Notes: a model not told the origin generated them from the sequence alone. DNA of 64,000 nt from Albula goreensis (GCA_022829145.1 CM040764.1:5072875-5136874), one strand, 5' to 3'. Numbered from the stretch's first letter, positions 39,201 to 52,005 are shown. A program made the numbers and translations.

Positions 39201-40235
39201 ATGCCCTCAAGCCATAGCCTGACGAATGTTCAAATGTAAATGTTGCTGATATAAAATGAAATGCGTTTCACATTTTCACAAAACCATTTTACACACACAG
39301 CCAATGAAGTGGTTGTGACAACCACGTGTAATCTGACAAGTGTAAATGTCAGTTTTATTCATGTAATTTTTCTCATAAAATACTGAAAACCCTCCCACAA
39401 TCCCGCACTGGTTCCAACCCCAGTTTGAGAACTGCCGTTTTCACATGCATTTATAATTAAAGCAGAAATACAACCATATTTACTGGAAAGCATTTTTCCA
39501 TGTGCATTAAGAATTTAAACCTTGGGGAAAGCATGATAACTTGGCTATGCTAAGCACACATCCAGTCAACATCCCTTGCATTTACAAATCCCTTGTACAG
39601 CCTGCATGAAAACAAAGAATCCCCGCGACAATACCTACATTAATTGCTCTTTAATTCAAGTGTAGCCGGTGTGCTCGACTTCAAAGGAAAAGTTATGCTA
39701 ACAGGCAGTTCCTGCCGCTGGCTGTGGTATGAGCGCTGTGCGCATCACATTTTTCACATCCTCTCCTCTCCGACAAAGACATGCGGCAGTTCAGGTTCAG
39801 CGATTTTGGCGTCTGCGGGTCGGCAGTTTCACAATACAAATGCCTCTGTATGAAGTCCCGAGTTCTAAAATTTACACTCACCTACCTACAGCCTTTTCAA
39901 GTGGTAGGCCTGATACTTATGAACACAGAAAGAACCCCTCAGAAAACAAATCATCTATATCACTGGTCTGCACTCTTGGTTCTGGAGGGCCACAATGCAT
40001 GATGGGATTTTGGTTCCTCCTGAAATTCCACTACCACTTTTAGACCCATGAAACCAGGTGAGGTCAGTGAGCTGCGCAGCCAACGGTTTCAGTGCTGAGT
40101 AACAACGAAAATCTAGTACGCCCTGAGGGCCTGCAGGACCAGGAGTGAAGAGCAGTTACCTGCATTTACTTGACAGACCGAAAATGTTCAAAGCAAAAAG
40201 AAAGAAGCTACTTATTATGGCCATTTAGATGAGTC

Positions 40236-40278
<43 letters not shown>

Positions 40279-42870
40279 CCTTACCAGCTGCCCCAGGGAT
40301 GACTCTCTCTGGATACAGATCTGTTAGGAACAGGCTGTTGATCAGGGTGGACTTCCCCAAGCCAGACTCACCTGGTTAGAGGAGAAAAGGGCACAAGCTT
40401 CAGCATGAAATCCAATGGAAATGAACTCCACTCTTTGCTCCTCCCTCTAAAACAAACACCACCACCATTCTGTGACATGAAATCAGTGTCCTGTTTAACC
40501 ATGATTTAGTTGAGGCCTATGAACGCACCATTTCCCAAAACTGTTAATCGGGAGCAAAACCAACCTTTAAGCTTTACCATTTGCAATTGGAACTAACAAT
40601 TAAATTTCATTTGTGTTGTCAGTCACAGCTCCTGTGGTTTGTGTGCTTTTTTAAAGGACACATAACCTATCCCAGGGGAAGGTTAAATACTCTGTTACGT
40701 TCTTGATACCTTCACTCTGTCAGTACGAGAGAATGCTTTCTCACAATATTAGAAGGAGCACAATCATCAGTAAATAAATACAAAGTTGTAGATGAAAGAG
40801 GTATAAAGATAGTTCCTGAGGCAGACTGCCGCATTCCAAAGTGACTTAGTTAAGGCAGAGCGATGACTGTACAGCGGCTATTTTCTGAGTGTCCCCTCCC
40901 CCACCCCCGCGGGGACTGGAGCCCATTTTGCACAACAGCCAGCAGCAGCAGCAGCAGCGTAGCTGGAGACTGGCTGCAGCTGCTGGACCCACAGAAATAA
41001 CCCAGCTGTGACCAGACAAACACAAAGCCCAAAACACACTGCCTGGTCCCATATCGTCCGCCTATCCCGCAACTCCTAAAGAGCCAGTTGCTGGAGGCGA
41101 GCTCGGCTGTTTCCAGCGACCAGCTCTTTAAGAGCCGCGGGAAAGGGCAAACGGACAGTGTGAAAATGTTCGGCCTGTTCATTTCGTTGTCTGAGGCCTT
41201 TTACGCTGCATGTTTTTGGAGGACATAAAAGTCTATAGAGGGCATTCAGTCCGCCTTCCCCCAGATGCTCACACCGAAGGTGTTCTTTCTGTCTGCATGA
41301 CTAATGTTCTGTAAGCACATTAACGGACACTGCGGGTATATTTACCCCATATGCATAATTAATGATACATGCCTCTTTATGGAAAGTGTGTGATCTTGAT
41401 AATTAGCACTGTGGGTTTCACCACGAATTCAGACTTCCACCCAGCAGTAAAACCGCTACATTACAATTTAGGGGATATTCTAATTGGACAGCATGTTAAA
41501 AAAAAAGGAAGTGAAAGTCTAGCGTTTTTGTAATTAAGCCCTTCTGTCCACGTTCCAGGACTGAAGAAAGGGTGGGTTTCTCTTCGCTTAGTAAGTTCAT
41601 TTAAGTTTAATTGTCCATAATGTAAGAGTGACACTCTATGGCATATTCTATTTGGGCATGAATTTCTGATTGAAACAGCTTAATGGAAATGTAAAGGACA
41701 TTAATGAAAGAGAGAACTCACCCACGACCATGAGAGTGAACTCAAAACCCTTTTTCACAGACTTGCGGTGGACCTGGTTGGGCAGGTTAGCGAAGCCCAC
41801 GTACCCTGGGGTCTCAGGGTTGGTGAACTGTCCCTGCTAGAAAATGGAATGAGAGGCAACCATGTGACCCGCCTAGCAAAACTTAAAACCCCTGCACATT
41901 TCTGATTCACATTTCAACAGTTACCAGACCCACAGCTGAGACACAAAAAAACAGTAATTCAAAAAGGGCCACACATAGTTCTGCATATGTCCACTCTGCA
42001 ATCCAGTGGAAGATTCCACTGTTTATTTTAAGCACTAAGACATAGCCGGGGAGAGCGCTTGGAATTATTGTAATATACATGAACTCTGTGGCTTCACATT
42101 TGGGCATTGTGTGAGACAGCGGTCTTGAGTAGAAGCTGAGAGAAACGGATGTAAAAAAAAACGACTGGAGAACTGGCACAGTCTGAGGCCAGATGAGACA
42201 ATAAACGGACGGGCTAGCTACTGCACACTCGGCTCCCAGCTCCATGGTTACTCAGGCAATACATAGAGTCAAATGCTGAGACTGTTACATGGTAAAAGTC
42301 TCACATTTCACAACTGGGGGACTTTGAGCTCAACTGTCACACAAGAGTAAGGAGCGCTAACCACTTATGGTGGGACTGAAGGCAACTTTTAATTTCCTGC
42401 CGTTGATCCCTGTGAACAGGCCAACATTCCACAATGAAGCATGGCTTCTATTCTAGAAGTGCTATTCACCAATATGAAAAAGGGAGCACAGACTGAATGC
42501 ATAATGTATCCTTTCTCAAACAACGGCACTTTTTTTTAAGATAACAGAGTATGCGTGAGAAGCCAGGTAGACGAGTGGTGAAGAGACACATGAAATACTA
42601 AAAAGGAGGAAGAGCCCAGTCTGTGTTCTCACACAATTTCTCCATTATCCCATCAACACAATAAATCATTTTACGACCAACAAAAGGCATTCTTCAAAGT
42701 CTCTTGTCCAATACGGTGCTGTAGTCACTTGCTTTTTGTCAATGAAATGTAACCATTTTGCGAAACACACAAGCTTTCTTCCATTGATGCCCCACCTACA
42801 AGTAAATGTAGCGTCACACTTTGACTCCGACTGACTTAAGGCCTACCTTTAGTTTGTCAGCTTGAGACAT
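30094..42870 (-). CDS. SEPT2: SEPT2, septin 2 (complete, 11 coding exons)
   Basis: A GTP-binding septin that builds hetero-oligomeric filaments at the cleavage furrow, cortex and ciliary base. Coding exons in gene order: 42870-42847, 41836-41722, 40371-40285, 38668-38545, 36325-36191, 35888-35771, 35055-34954, 33813-33668, 33359-33276, 30524-30464 and 30180-30094. All phases fit and the product is 360 aa (human 361). It opens [20 protein letters not shown], then a polybasic region (HRKSVKK). G1 is GESGLGKST (about 47-55), G3 DTPGYGD (104-110) and G4 AKAD (185-188). The septin unique element follows, with [19 protein letters not shown] and [21 protein letters not shown] heptad-like coiled coil ([20 protein letters not shown]) is near the C-terminus, which ends GDSQQM rather than the mammalian tail. 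The G4 motif and SEPT2 unique-element sequence, plus the FARP2 and HDLBP neighbours, separate it from other SEPT2-group septins. No break was seen. Confidence 0.96.
30188..30222. repeat. (AG)17 microsatellite forming the SEPT2 last-intron polypyrimidine tract
   Basis: An uninterrupted AG repeat on the plus strand reads as (CT)17 on the SEPT2 sense strand. It ends 5-8 nt before the acceptor of the last coding exon (CCCAACAG|CTGCGA at 30180), so it serves as that intron's pyrimidine tract. Confidence 0.9.
32769..33010. repeat. Three-copy minisatellite, unit about 81-90 bp
   Basis: Three diverged units begin at 32,769, 32,850 and 32,940. Each starts CATTTT.ATTCT, followed by AGAGTA and TTTTTAT/ACT; the first two also end with AAATATAGTACTAACAA. 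It lies in the SEPT2 intron between exons 33276-33359 and 30464-30524 and explains the open frame seen across it. Confidence 0.8.
34022..34661. mobile_element. Non-autonomous Tc1/mariner-type DNA transposon, full length
   Basis: A 640-bp element with long inverted repeats. It begins CAGTGGTGCTTGAAAGTTTG and ends with the inverse. The arms pair imperfectly for about 120 bp (34,022-34,143 with 34,543-34,661; both contain GATAAAGAGAACCTAGTT or its complement). It is flanked on both sides by TA (34,020-34,021 and 34,662-34,663), the Tc1/mariner target-site duplication. No transposase frame is present; the 400-bp core may hold a decayed remnant. It sits in the SEPT2 intron between exons 34954-35055 and 33668-33813. 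Confidence 0.85.
35391..35736. repeat. 40-bp minisatellite, about 7 copies
   Basis: The unit has the core AGTGTAGTGAGGACCACAGT followed by GTGGAGCTCAAGCCTAACAC. The first five copies are nearly identical (one carries an extra GT); the last ones are more diverged and interrupted near 35,597-35,640. It occupies half of the 715-bp SEPT2 intron between exons 35771-35888 and 34954-35055 and ends 35 bp from an exon. Confidence 0.9.
36736..36801. repeat. 66-bp segment duplicated at 37,390-37,455 (copy A)
   Basis: It starts GTGAGAAAGACAGACCAGGA and ends GAAACAG. The copy at 37,390-37,455 has the same length and about 7 substitutions, mostly transitions (about 89% identity by eye). Both lie in the SEPT2 intron between exons 38545-38668 and 36191-36325. 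Confidence 0.85.
37390..37455. repeat. 66-bp duplicated segment (copy B)
   Basis: Direct-orientation partner of 36,736-36,801, 654 bp away. No inverted repeats or target-site duplications were seen at its ends, so it is either a local duplication or a fragment of a dispersed repeat. Confidence 0.8.
37633..37660. repeat. (GGGA)n short tandem repeat
   Basis: GGGAGGGAGGGAGGGAGGGA followed by GTGAGTGAG in the SEPT2 intron. The neighbouring sequence is G-rich, so a G-quadruplex is conceivable on this strand. Confidence 0.7.
40238..40277. repeat. (TG)20 microsatellite next to a SEPT2 donor
   Basis: Twenty uninterrupted TG units on the plus strand, read as (CA)20 on the SEPT2 sense strand. The array starts 8 nt into the intron that follows the P-loop exon (donor GCTG|GTAAGG at 40285/40284). 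Confidence 0.95.
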
Positions 42871-42886
42871 GTTGACGATTCAGATC
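42847..42886 (-). other. SEPT2: SEPT2 start-codon exon
   Basis: A 40-nt exon between acceptor TTTCTAG|GATCTG and donor AAAG|GTAGGC. It holds 16 nt of 5' UTR, the ATG at 42870 and eight codons (MSQADKLK). It joins in phase to the exon at 41836, whose acceptor has two adjacent AGs (TAGCAG). Confidence 0.85.
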
Positions 42887-45062
42887 CTAGAAAGAGAAGA
42901 GAGGGAGATATAAAAGCGAAATCAACATTCAAGCAAGCGCGTTAGTGCAATAATTACACACTGAAGAAATGGTACGGATTCAGTCAACAATATGCAGTTC
43001 GAGATTGCAATGAGACTGAAAGGTAGTCAGGGCAGGAAGTCTGCTCTCAGCCAAAAGAGAGAGTTCTACTTCACCACAAAACGTCACAGCAGACATCCCT
43101 CCAACGGAAAACAGCTACAAACCACCAGCTCTTACTACCTTCTAAGTCCTCATGCAGACTACGCTGGCTCTTTACTTGTGTATGATCCTGAGATCTCTGC
43201 AGTGCAATGTGAAACAGGCTGTACTTAGGCAAGTGCTTTTCAGAGTGTTTTTTTTTTTGCACAAGAAATGCCTTTTTTAAGACTACTCAATTGCAGTTTG
43301 CTGAAAGCAGAGAAACAGGCCGCCTTATTCTGATGAGACGATGGGAGACTGGCGATGTGTTGTAAATGCAAAGAAAGGATCAGCATCCCTAAGCTAGCGA
43401 GGAAAAAGAGCGCTTTGTGCTCCGGCCCTATCACAAGACTGGCAAAAAACACTTATGGTAGTGAGAAGGGGGTTTGTGGACAGGAAGGATGAGGCAAGTA
43501 GACGGGAAATAAAAGGCAAAGTTCTGTAAAGAGAAACAGGACAGCGGCCACTTCTCACGACATCCTTGTGGGGCTGCGCCCAAATATGTGGAAGGCTATC
43601 CATATTTATAATATTTTTTTGGTTAGAAAGGTGTCCGTTTCGTTTAATGTATTACAGTGGTTAACATATTATATAAATGCTGTTGTGCCTCTTTCTCTTC
43701 CTTAATAACATACTCTTACTTTCTGCAGTTGGTACCTCGCCATCTATTAAATGCTGTTATGTTTTTAAATGATTCTGTATTCATTTAACTGCCTACCATG
43801 AATTAACTTTCGAGGGAATAAACAAAAATGGCTAAACAAATATTGCAGTTGCATGTAAAATAATGATCAGACATCCTGGACTGAGCTACATCCAACCAGA
43901 TGTATATATAACATAAGATATTTACTAAATACAAACAAAATACTGATGGCTAAAATTATTCCCCAGACGACAGAGAGAAGCCACATGCTAACTCCAGCCC
44001 ATTCTGTCAACTAGAAACTATTTCGCTACTATCTAGCTCGTCTTAACGTTACTTCGTTCGCACGGAACCCGTTAGCTGAATGCTATGGAAAATCTCGTAT
44101 TTGTTCGATTATGTGAGCCTTACCTTGACTATTACGAGAATCAGATTATAAAGAACCTTCGTCTTAAACTGAGACGCAAACAAGCCAGTTTGGTTTATGT
44201 AATCTTAATAATAATGATAATAATAAGACAGTACACAGACAGAATACTGACACAGGAAAAGTGAACTCGTGGCATTTCCTGTATTAGCGAACTTAGCTAA
44301 TTGATTACAAGCTAAGAACCAGCCGTTATCTGGATAAATAGTAACTGTGGTTGGATTTTCGTTATAGAAAATTGCTAACATATGCTACATTAACAACGTA
44401 AGACAGCAAGGTAACACTAGCCAACGGTTTGAATAAGTAGCTAACGGTCGCTAGCTGCACCCTACCCACTATTTCAGATTAGAGACATCTAGTTAGCTCT
44501 GAAAAATGAACTTAAAAGCACACCATAAACGAGGAAGGAAACTGCATATTAAACATCTGACCGGTGGCATATGTACCTTAAAACTTGACAGCATTTACCC
44601 ATTAAGTTGGATTGCATCGCTACCATTTATAACAACAGCTATCAGTAGCTATCCGACTATACCATCGTTATCCCGCTATACTGTACTCTCTATAGCTACC
44701 AGCACCGTACATTGGTAATTACACTACTGCAAGCTATCTGACCTAGCTAGCTAGCTTCGTTGCTCGAATAAATAATATGTAAGATCTAGGTGTATTTAAT
44801 TGCATTATTTATCCTAGGCGGGTAGGAAACTAACGTTAACTACCAATAACCTTAGAGCAATGTAAAATTCCATTGATTGTGCTTCATAGTTCGCAAACAT
44901 TAGCAAATGTCTGATTGAGCTTGCGAACATTATCTAGGTCCGTGTGCCGGTAGAGCGCGTCTGAGAATGGTACACACCCGGAAAAGCAAAAGAGTATTAA
45001 AGATGCCGTTTTAAACGATCAGTAGTAAAATGGGTACATAAAATTATCGATCCAACCCTTAC

Positions 45063-45200
45063 CTTACAGACCAACGATTCTATGATCTCTTGCGGATAAT
45101 CGGAAGACCTTCTGTGCAGAGTAATTTAGAGCCCCAAATTCCACAAATTCCGGAGTGGCAACAACGGACCGCCCGCTTCTCAGGCTCACTGACACTGTGC
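45063..45200 (-). other. SEPT2: SEPT2 non-coding first exon and promoter region (approximate)
   Basis: A strong donor (TCTGTAAG|GTAAGG) at 45063 closes a GC-richer stretch; the next SEPT2 acceptor is at 42886. The 5' end is not visible; 45,200 is an estimate based on where CpG-containing sequence begins. A weaker alternative donor lies at 44124. No TATA box was seen. Confidence 0.45.
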
Positions 45201-48200
45201 AGTTGAGAACACACCGGCGATCTTCCTCTGCCGACCACAATGCAATGCGTTTGTCTGTAAGCTTTGCTCCTTCGCTGTGGCTATCCAGCGAGCCACAAAA
45301 ATAAATAGGGAACATTATTATGTTTATCAAATATAAAATGAATGAAATGCATCGTGAATGCAATTATTATTATTATTATTTGTTGCTCTATGTTATGTTA
45401 TTAATCATTAGCTGGAGATAGCCTATTAATTAATAAGTTCACAAAGTACACTTAATAGGCAATGTCATTATTCTTTTTCTCCAAACTGATGACCTGAGAG
45501 GTATGCGCATTGTTTCATGAGTAAAGTGCATTTCTGAACACCTGATGCAGCCCCTTATCACTAGTTGTGACCCTTTGATTTCAATGACAGTCCATATAAG
45601 ATGCTAGAAACCCTTAACACTTTTCAAGATCCAAAACAATGGAGAATTTTTTTCTCAGCATTACTTTGTGGACTGCTGGAAGGCAGACAGCCAATGGAGC
45701 TCATACAATCGTCAGTGACACGACAGTTTACCAGTTTCAGGAGCAACATGGAGATGACTGAGGTCAAGGGTTGGCAAGAAGGTGGCCTTTCAGTCTGTAC
45801 AAATGGCAAAAAAAAAAAACTAAAGAAAGGGGAACGAAACACATAGCCACATACAAGCTCGATCAGACTGAGAAGCTATAGGGAACCAAATCATGAATGT
45901 GCTCTCACTGCAGAGTTCCTCTCATACAACCCTACGTGTGAGAACTACTGATTCCAGCTGAGCCGGATTTTCTGTGGGACCATGCCCTGCTATTCCCTCG
46001 CTGCTTTTCTAAAATAGCTGACTCCTGTATGATTTAGGAAAAGCTTTGGGTTTAACCAAAGGTAGAGGCAGAGTCTCAGTGACTGAAGTAAGACCACTGC
46101 ACTACAGATGCAGCAACCGCTGGCTCAAACAGGGTTCAGTCACTAATTGTCCCACAGTCAACGGTGAGGTGAAAATGATGACGTAATTGTGTCTGAAACA
46201 GAGGCAAGACAGAGGTTACATCGGTAATTATGTCTGCGGTCTAGTCAAAACATATTCCTAAAGAATTTTAAAGCTGAAATGTTGCTGAATTACGCATCCA
46301 GTTGGAACATGCCCCTAGACTAAAATTATTGCCCTGAGTGTATTTAAAATTATAAATAATATATGAGTTATCTAATAAATGAGCTGTCTATCAGTCCATT
46401 TATATTGTAGGCGCTACTTAGTAAAGCAACATTTTAACGATACATAAATATAATCAACTTAAATTGATAATTATATATACATACCATACAATTATAAAAG
46501 AAGGCTGTGTGTATACATAAAGACTGTGTTGCGGGCAAATATGTGACTGCATTCTCAAAGCATTGCCAGCGTTTTCTGAAGTGCCTTTTGCCAAGTTTTG
46601 ACAATCCAAAGCCAGCGCTTATCAGCCCTCTGTCTGGGAAAGGCTGGAGCTGAAATGCCAGACATGAAAGACCAAAACCCTGCGTCGTTCTGACCTTTTT
46701 AGTCTGCTACAGAAGCTTTCTGCCTTTAATGAATATCTAGAATGCTTGCATGGGTGCGAGAATACACAGGTACAATGTAGGCCTTCACCTGGTTTTATCT
46801 TGTTAGAAGCATGTTGACAAAGCCAAAAATGCTTAAGCTCTGTCTTAAAAACAAATTTGAAACAAGAACAATTTACTTAAAAGTAAATTTCACACAATAT
46901 TGCACTTCAGTATAAGCTGCTGTTATGCCTTGAAATTGTATGCTTACTAAAGGGTCTTCTACATATATATTTACAAAACACTGATTTGTGGGCACGTTTT
47001 CCCTTTCTGGCCTCTGTTCGTCACAAAATGTGGGAGAATATCGCCCCCTTGTGGTAGTTAACAACAGCAACACCAATAGTTAACCAGCTCCGAGCAACAA
47101 AGTCCACTGGAGGCGAGAGGTTCCCAGCATGGGTCCTGGGGAACTTCTGTGTATGCTGGTTTTTATTCCAACCACAACTACTACCCCAGAATCTTAAAAA
47201 GCTGTTAATTGTTTATAATTGTTTGATTGTTCATGTTTTTCATGAACAGAGAGATAATTTGCCATTATAGCTATGCATGTCATGAAGAAAAAGCTCCTAT
47301 GTGTGACTAGACAATGGAGAACGCCGACTGCTGTCAATTCATAATAGGTTCGGCTTGTATGTAACTGTATTCTTGGAAACTCCGGTTGAGACTGTATGCA
47401 AACAACATGGAAGAAAGCATGAAACATGATATGCTGGCCCCTGATGCTACTTATTTCTTTGCTTCTCTATACTATACTGTCAAATGTGAAATGTGCTGTT
47501 GTTTGTGTACAAAGTAAATGTACAAGTGTCAGGCTGACTATCAGTCATCTTGTTATCTATAGGGTTTGTACATAATGTAACACTTTGTGTGAAAATCCAG
47601 TTTGAAGGATTTTGTCCAAAACTTATCTGAGATGTGATTATTGGGTGGAAATTTAATTGCCAAGTGATTCAGTAAGGTGTTGATCTTACCCCTCAGGGAA
47701 GTGACCTATTGAGCGATGGACAACCATATTTTAGTTCCCAATCAGATATTTCATGGTAAGCAGGAGACATATTAATGTTAATGTTATCTCCTGTCAGTAA
47801 ATAGGACACAAATCCCCAAGCATTACTAAAAACTCATCAGACCTGTCGTAATTGAGAACTGAACTTCAGAGCCGAACCTTTTGACCCTTTTGACTAAGAC
47901 ACTCAATTGGGAACAGCTTTCACTTATTGTGAGAAGAAGCTTTAAACTACATGTCAACAAAACGGTAAAACATAACTGAGTGGCAGGCTATGAAGCTATC
48001 GTAGGTTACTTATTTAGTTAGAAGCACCCATATAACTCAGAGGCGGGCTGTCTGTAAAGCTATCAGCATCAAAATATTAAGAAAACTAGAATCTGTTCAG
48101 TCAGACTGTGATTTTTGGCATTTTTTTCTACATATGACAAACGCCTAATGTCGACAATCCTACATTTGTTGAATCACACCACGATGGCATCAGTTTGAAC

Positions 48201-49364
48201 ATCTGACCCCCCCTGGTTTAAATAATAAATTGTCATTATCAGCCTACTTTAAATATCTTCCAAATCTTATCAGGGGATAAAGCATGCATTCACAGCTATC
48301 GCTAACCAACCTACTGTATATCCATCATTATTCTGCTGGTCACCCTCCAGATTCATGAACATTTCCTTACTCCAGTTATCAACAGCTTCTATTTGTATCT
48401 GACCAGCTTATTCATTTCATTACCAGATACTTGGCAATAAAAGCAATATGAAAACGGATGTCAATGTGCGAAACAGCTCAAAATAACACTGAAAATAGCC
48501 GCATATTTCCCTTTTAGAATTCTTGCAAACAGGTGTGAACCTCTGCCCAGGGTGTTGCACAGCTAATATGTTTATTTTTAATGCAGCAGTAGCTGTATGA
48601 AGCGCAGCCAGAAAACCACATTGCACACATGGTTGAATATTTTAAAATATTCTTTTTTGTCATAATCCCCATTGATAAAGGATACTTATATTAAAATAAA
48701 GGCTAGTTAGGCCTTGATATCAGTGTTTAAGTTAAAATGCATTACATATATTACAGCAGTTCCCTGACAAAAATTGCATGAGTCCACAGCAGTGTGCTGG
48801 CAATGCAAGTACAGTATTGGTACTTCAATTAAATGAAATTTGCACAAAATGATAGAGTAAATGGACATATTGTCATCTAGCCACATTGGTCCATGTGTGA
48901 AGCAATTTTACTGGCACCCAAACCTTGCTACATTAAAGCAGCCCTCATAAATACCACACACGTTACACAAAGTGAAATTGATTTAGTCCACTCTGAAAAT
49001 GATATTTACTAAATAACAGGCGTCAAAGGTTCAGACCTGATGTGAGAAATTCTTGATAAGCTCGAGCTACCTTTACATGATAAACTGTTATATCAGCTGG
49101 CATTAAAATGAAAGCTATTTTGACTGCGCTGATCTCAAACAACGTCCTTAAGCGCTCAGCAGAACATGTCAGGTCTTTACTGCAAACTGCGCCAGTCCGT
49201 TTGAGTAGATACACGTATACTATTGCAAAACGTTTTTCTCGCGACTGTTTGTCGTCCCACCTTTTCCTTAAGAAAATATTTGAGGCGATCCATGGCTCTG
49301 ACGTGTCTGTACACGATTGGTGGGCTGGCCCTGGTATAAAACTGACAGGCTCACCGAGCGCTTG
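45201..49364. other. SEPT2-HDLBP intergenic region between divergent promoters
   Basis: About 4.1 kb, AT-rich, with no recognisable gene. It has an ATT repeat near 45,364-45,380 and an A11 run near 45,809. A fragment near 47,110-47,180 (CTGGTTTTTATTCCAACCAC) looks like a common fish interspersed repeat. The genes on either side are transcribed away from it. Confidence 0.55.
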
Positions 49365-49428
49365 CTCACTATTGGAGTTTCAATACCAGCTTCTGCACCA
49401 TACCGGGCAGACAGGAACACCAACACAA
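49316..49428 (+). promoter_or_regulatory. HDLBP: HDLBP promoter and probable first exon
   Basis: A TATA-like box (GGTATAAAACTG, TATAAA at 49335-49340) follows a CCAAT box in reverse (49316-49320); another ATTGG is at 49371. A start about 30 bp below the TATA gives an exon of about 65 nt. It ends at the donor ACACAA|GTAAGT (49428). The next HDLBP acceptor found with confidence is at 53440, giving a 4-kb first intron. It is assigned to HDLBP by position and orientation; this is inference. Confidence 0.45.
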
Positions 49429-49860
49429 GTAAGTAAGAAATGAACTCCAAATTTCTTCCAGGGAATGTTGCGATTAGTAGCTTTTCATAGATCTTACCCC
49501 TTGTACTGTCCGCTTAAAGGGATAAATGGTAGTCGATAGGATGGCTCTTTTAAAGCATGATCTTCACGGTGACAAAATCTGCACAGCCTCGACTCCATGT
49601 CAATTTCTCACACTGTAAAGCCGTCAGCCTTACTGCCAACGTGGACTTTGTGCTAGAGCAAGCGAAGCTGTGCAGCTCCACTGACAAAACGCATCAAATA
49701 TGTCGTGCGATCGAAAGATGTTACGACTCCATCCAATGACATTAACAGATTTTAAGAATCACCTTTGCTGATCGGGCTTTGTTTTTACGCATTTTTACGT
49801 TCAAGTTTCCAAATGGAGTCTCGTCTGATCTGGTCTAGTCGCTAGCTACGTGTCACAACA

Positions 49861-49871
49861 GCGCAGGCGCA
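49861..49871. promoter_or_regulatory. NRF1-like site in the HDLBP 5' region
   Basis: GCGCAGGCGCA matches the palindromic GC core of NRF1 sites (consensus YGCGCAYGCGCR) with one change. It lies about 430 bp downstream of the inferred first exon and could mark a second promoter. Confidence 0.3.
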
Positions 49872-52005
49872 AGTCAAAGTTTATTAAAGTTTAGAAAAGT
49901 TTTCCTCTAAAAATATCAATGTTTCTCGCCTCGATCTTCCGTAATGCGGGGACTGAAGGACGCCGTTTCATTCTTCATCTGTTACTCGTCAAAATAATCA
50001 TTCATACAGTGAAAGTTTTTCTTCTTTTTTGAAGGAAACCAGATGTTACATTGTTGTCTAATATAGATGATGTAGATGCATGTGTGTGCTGATATCCCGT
50101 TTAAAATGTTCTCAATTGAAGCAAAATTATTTTCAAGAAGTAGGTGACCCTCTAATCCATGTTTACCTTAAGAGGGGGGAAAAAATCATTCAAGCCGTAG
50201 GCGTGATGAGGTGGCAGAAACTAATCGCGTCCTTTTGACGTCGTAGAACTAAATCATACCAGAAAGTCATTTCGTACGCAAGTCCTGAATCCAGGATGGT
50301 GTCCCATGTGACGTCGTCCTCAGACAGCGCATCACACATGAGACGCACTGTAACAATTTCAAGAGGAAAAGCATCTTAAGAATGGACATGACGGAGGCTT
50401 GTACACCTAGTTCCTTGAAACCAATCCCTTAAAGGAACGGTTTCCAATTTAATGTCTCCTGACTGCTGTCCAAATGTCCTGTTTGATATAAAAAGATGCG
50501 TTAGTGTATGTCGATGATTCCTTTGAGGAAATTGGGACGTAGGTTGGCCATGCATGTTCTAGGGAGGATAATGGGAAAATGTTTAAATGTCGCAAATCTC
50601 ACTGCAGACTCCTGCTGTAACAAGTTTTGCAAATTAAAACATCCTTTATTGTTCTGCAACAGGGTGGTTTATTTTTATTTGTTTACCTCTTGGTATGGCC
50701 CATCTTAAATTCATATAAGTGCACCTCATAAACATGCCAGTTTCTTCCCTTGAAGGCTTTGAAGATTCATTTCTTTAGTAATTCTCAACTAATACTGTTG
50801 TGTAAAAATCACAGTAGTGCTCACAAACACAGTCACCACTTGTGGTTCTATAGCAGCCCAGACCACCACAAGTTCTTGTCAGATGTGGAATTCCAGTCTT
50901 GGCTCCTGTCACTCAAATGCCTGCATGCTGTTTGAACTTGGAGCTGGAGGATGATCAGATATCCAGGGGCGGTGGGTTACCTAATACAGGGAGCTTGGTG
51001 TCTTCCATTTCTTCTAGCAGTGTTGTCGTATGCACAGTGTGTACGACGGCCTACATAATGTTGAGTGGCTGTGTAAATGGCAGCAGCTCGCGATAGAGAG
51101 GGATGGTTCTGTACCAGCGGGTCGTGTTTGTCTGTGATAACCCCGAGGCCTGCACTATGGCTTTTTGTGCGCAAAGCAAGCACCCAGTGCGGTTAAATTG
51201 ATGGACCACACATTCGTGTGAGCCAGTTGTAATAAGGCCCCCCTAGAGGGGAAAACTACTCATCATAACACCTGGCAGCTAAATGGAATTAAGTCTGGGC
51301 AGTACATCAAGGCTTTTGTAAGTTACAGAGTGAAAAGGGAACAACCACACTAAAACCAATCACTTGAATGGTTTCCACCTTCTAATAGCTTTTTCATTTT
51401 TGTCAGCGAAATATATAATTGAACACACCACTTTCTGTCATTTGGTGCAAGATGTGTCCCACAAGTGGTTGAACGTCGGGAAGTTGCTTCACATTGCGTC
51501 ATGGACTTTGGACGTCATAGTTTGTTCTCGTGAATCTTTTAGCCTTTCCTCACAGGCTTGCTGTTGCGTAACTGGACACGTTTCATCACTCGGTGCAGAT
51601 TACAGAAAGTAATCTTTGCTAGAAAGCTTTGGGGTTACTACTGCGTTGTACGCTGTCAGGCTTTACTAATTTATTTTGAATGTCTGAATGAGCGGTCCAT
51701 CAGTGTTCCTGCTTTTTGATGCAACATGCTGTTCCACGTTTTATGATCAACATGACTAGGTCCCACATTATTGCATTATTCCCCTTCGTATTTGTGTATG
51801 TGTGTCTGTGTCAGTCTTCGTCTTCCAGTCTATGTTACAAAGGGGCCAAATTACAAGGCCGTAAGGTCTTCCACTCAGGTTTCATAGCAGTATCTACCTT
51901 GTAATAAATCCCTAGCCACTGTTCTTTGTGATATCATTGTTAGTAAGCGTGTTTGGCTCTGGTGTGTCGTGGCGGTGTGTTAACAGGCATGTTTTTACTT
52001 TCCAG

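Noticed and set aside
44124-44200. A possible alternative first exon of SEPT2 (donor GTCAAG|GTAAGG)
   Set aside because: The donor is good, but no promoter elements or exon start are visible. The donor at 45063 is the better first exon.
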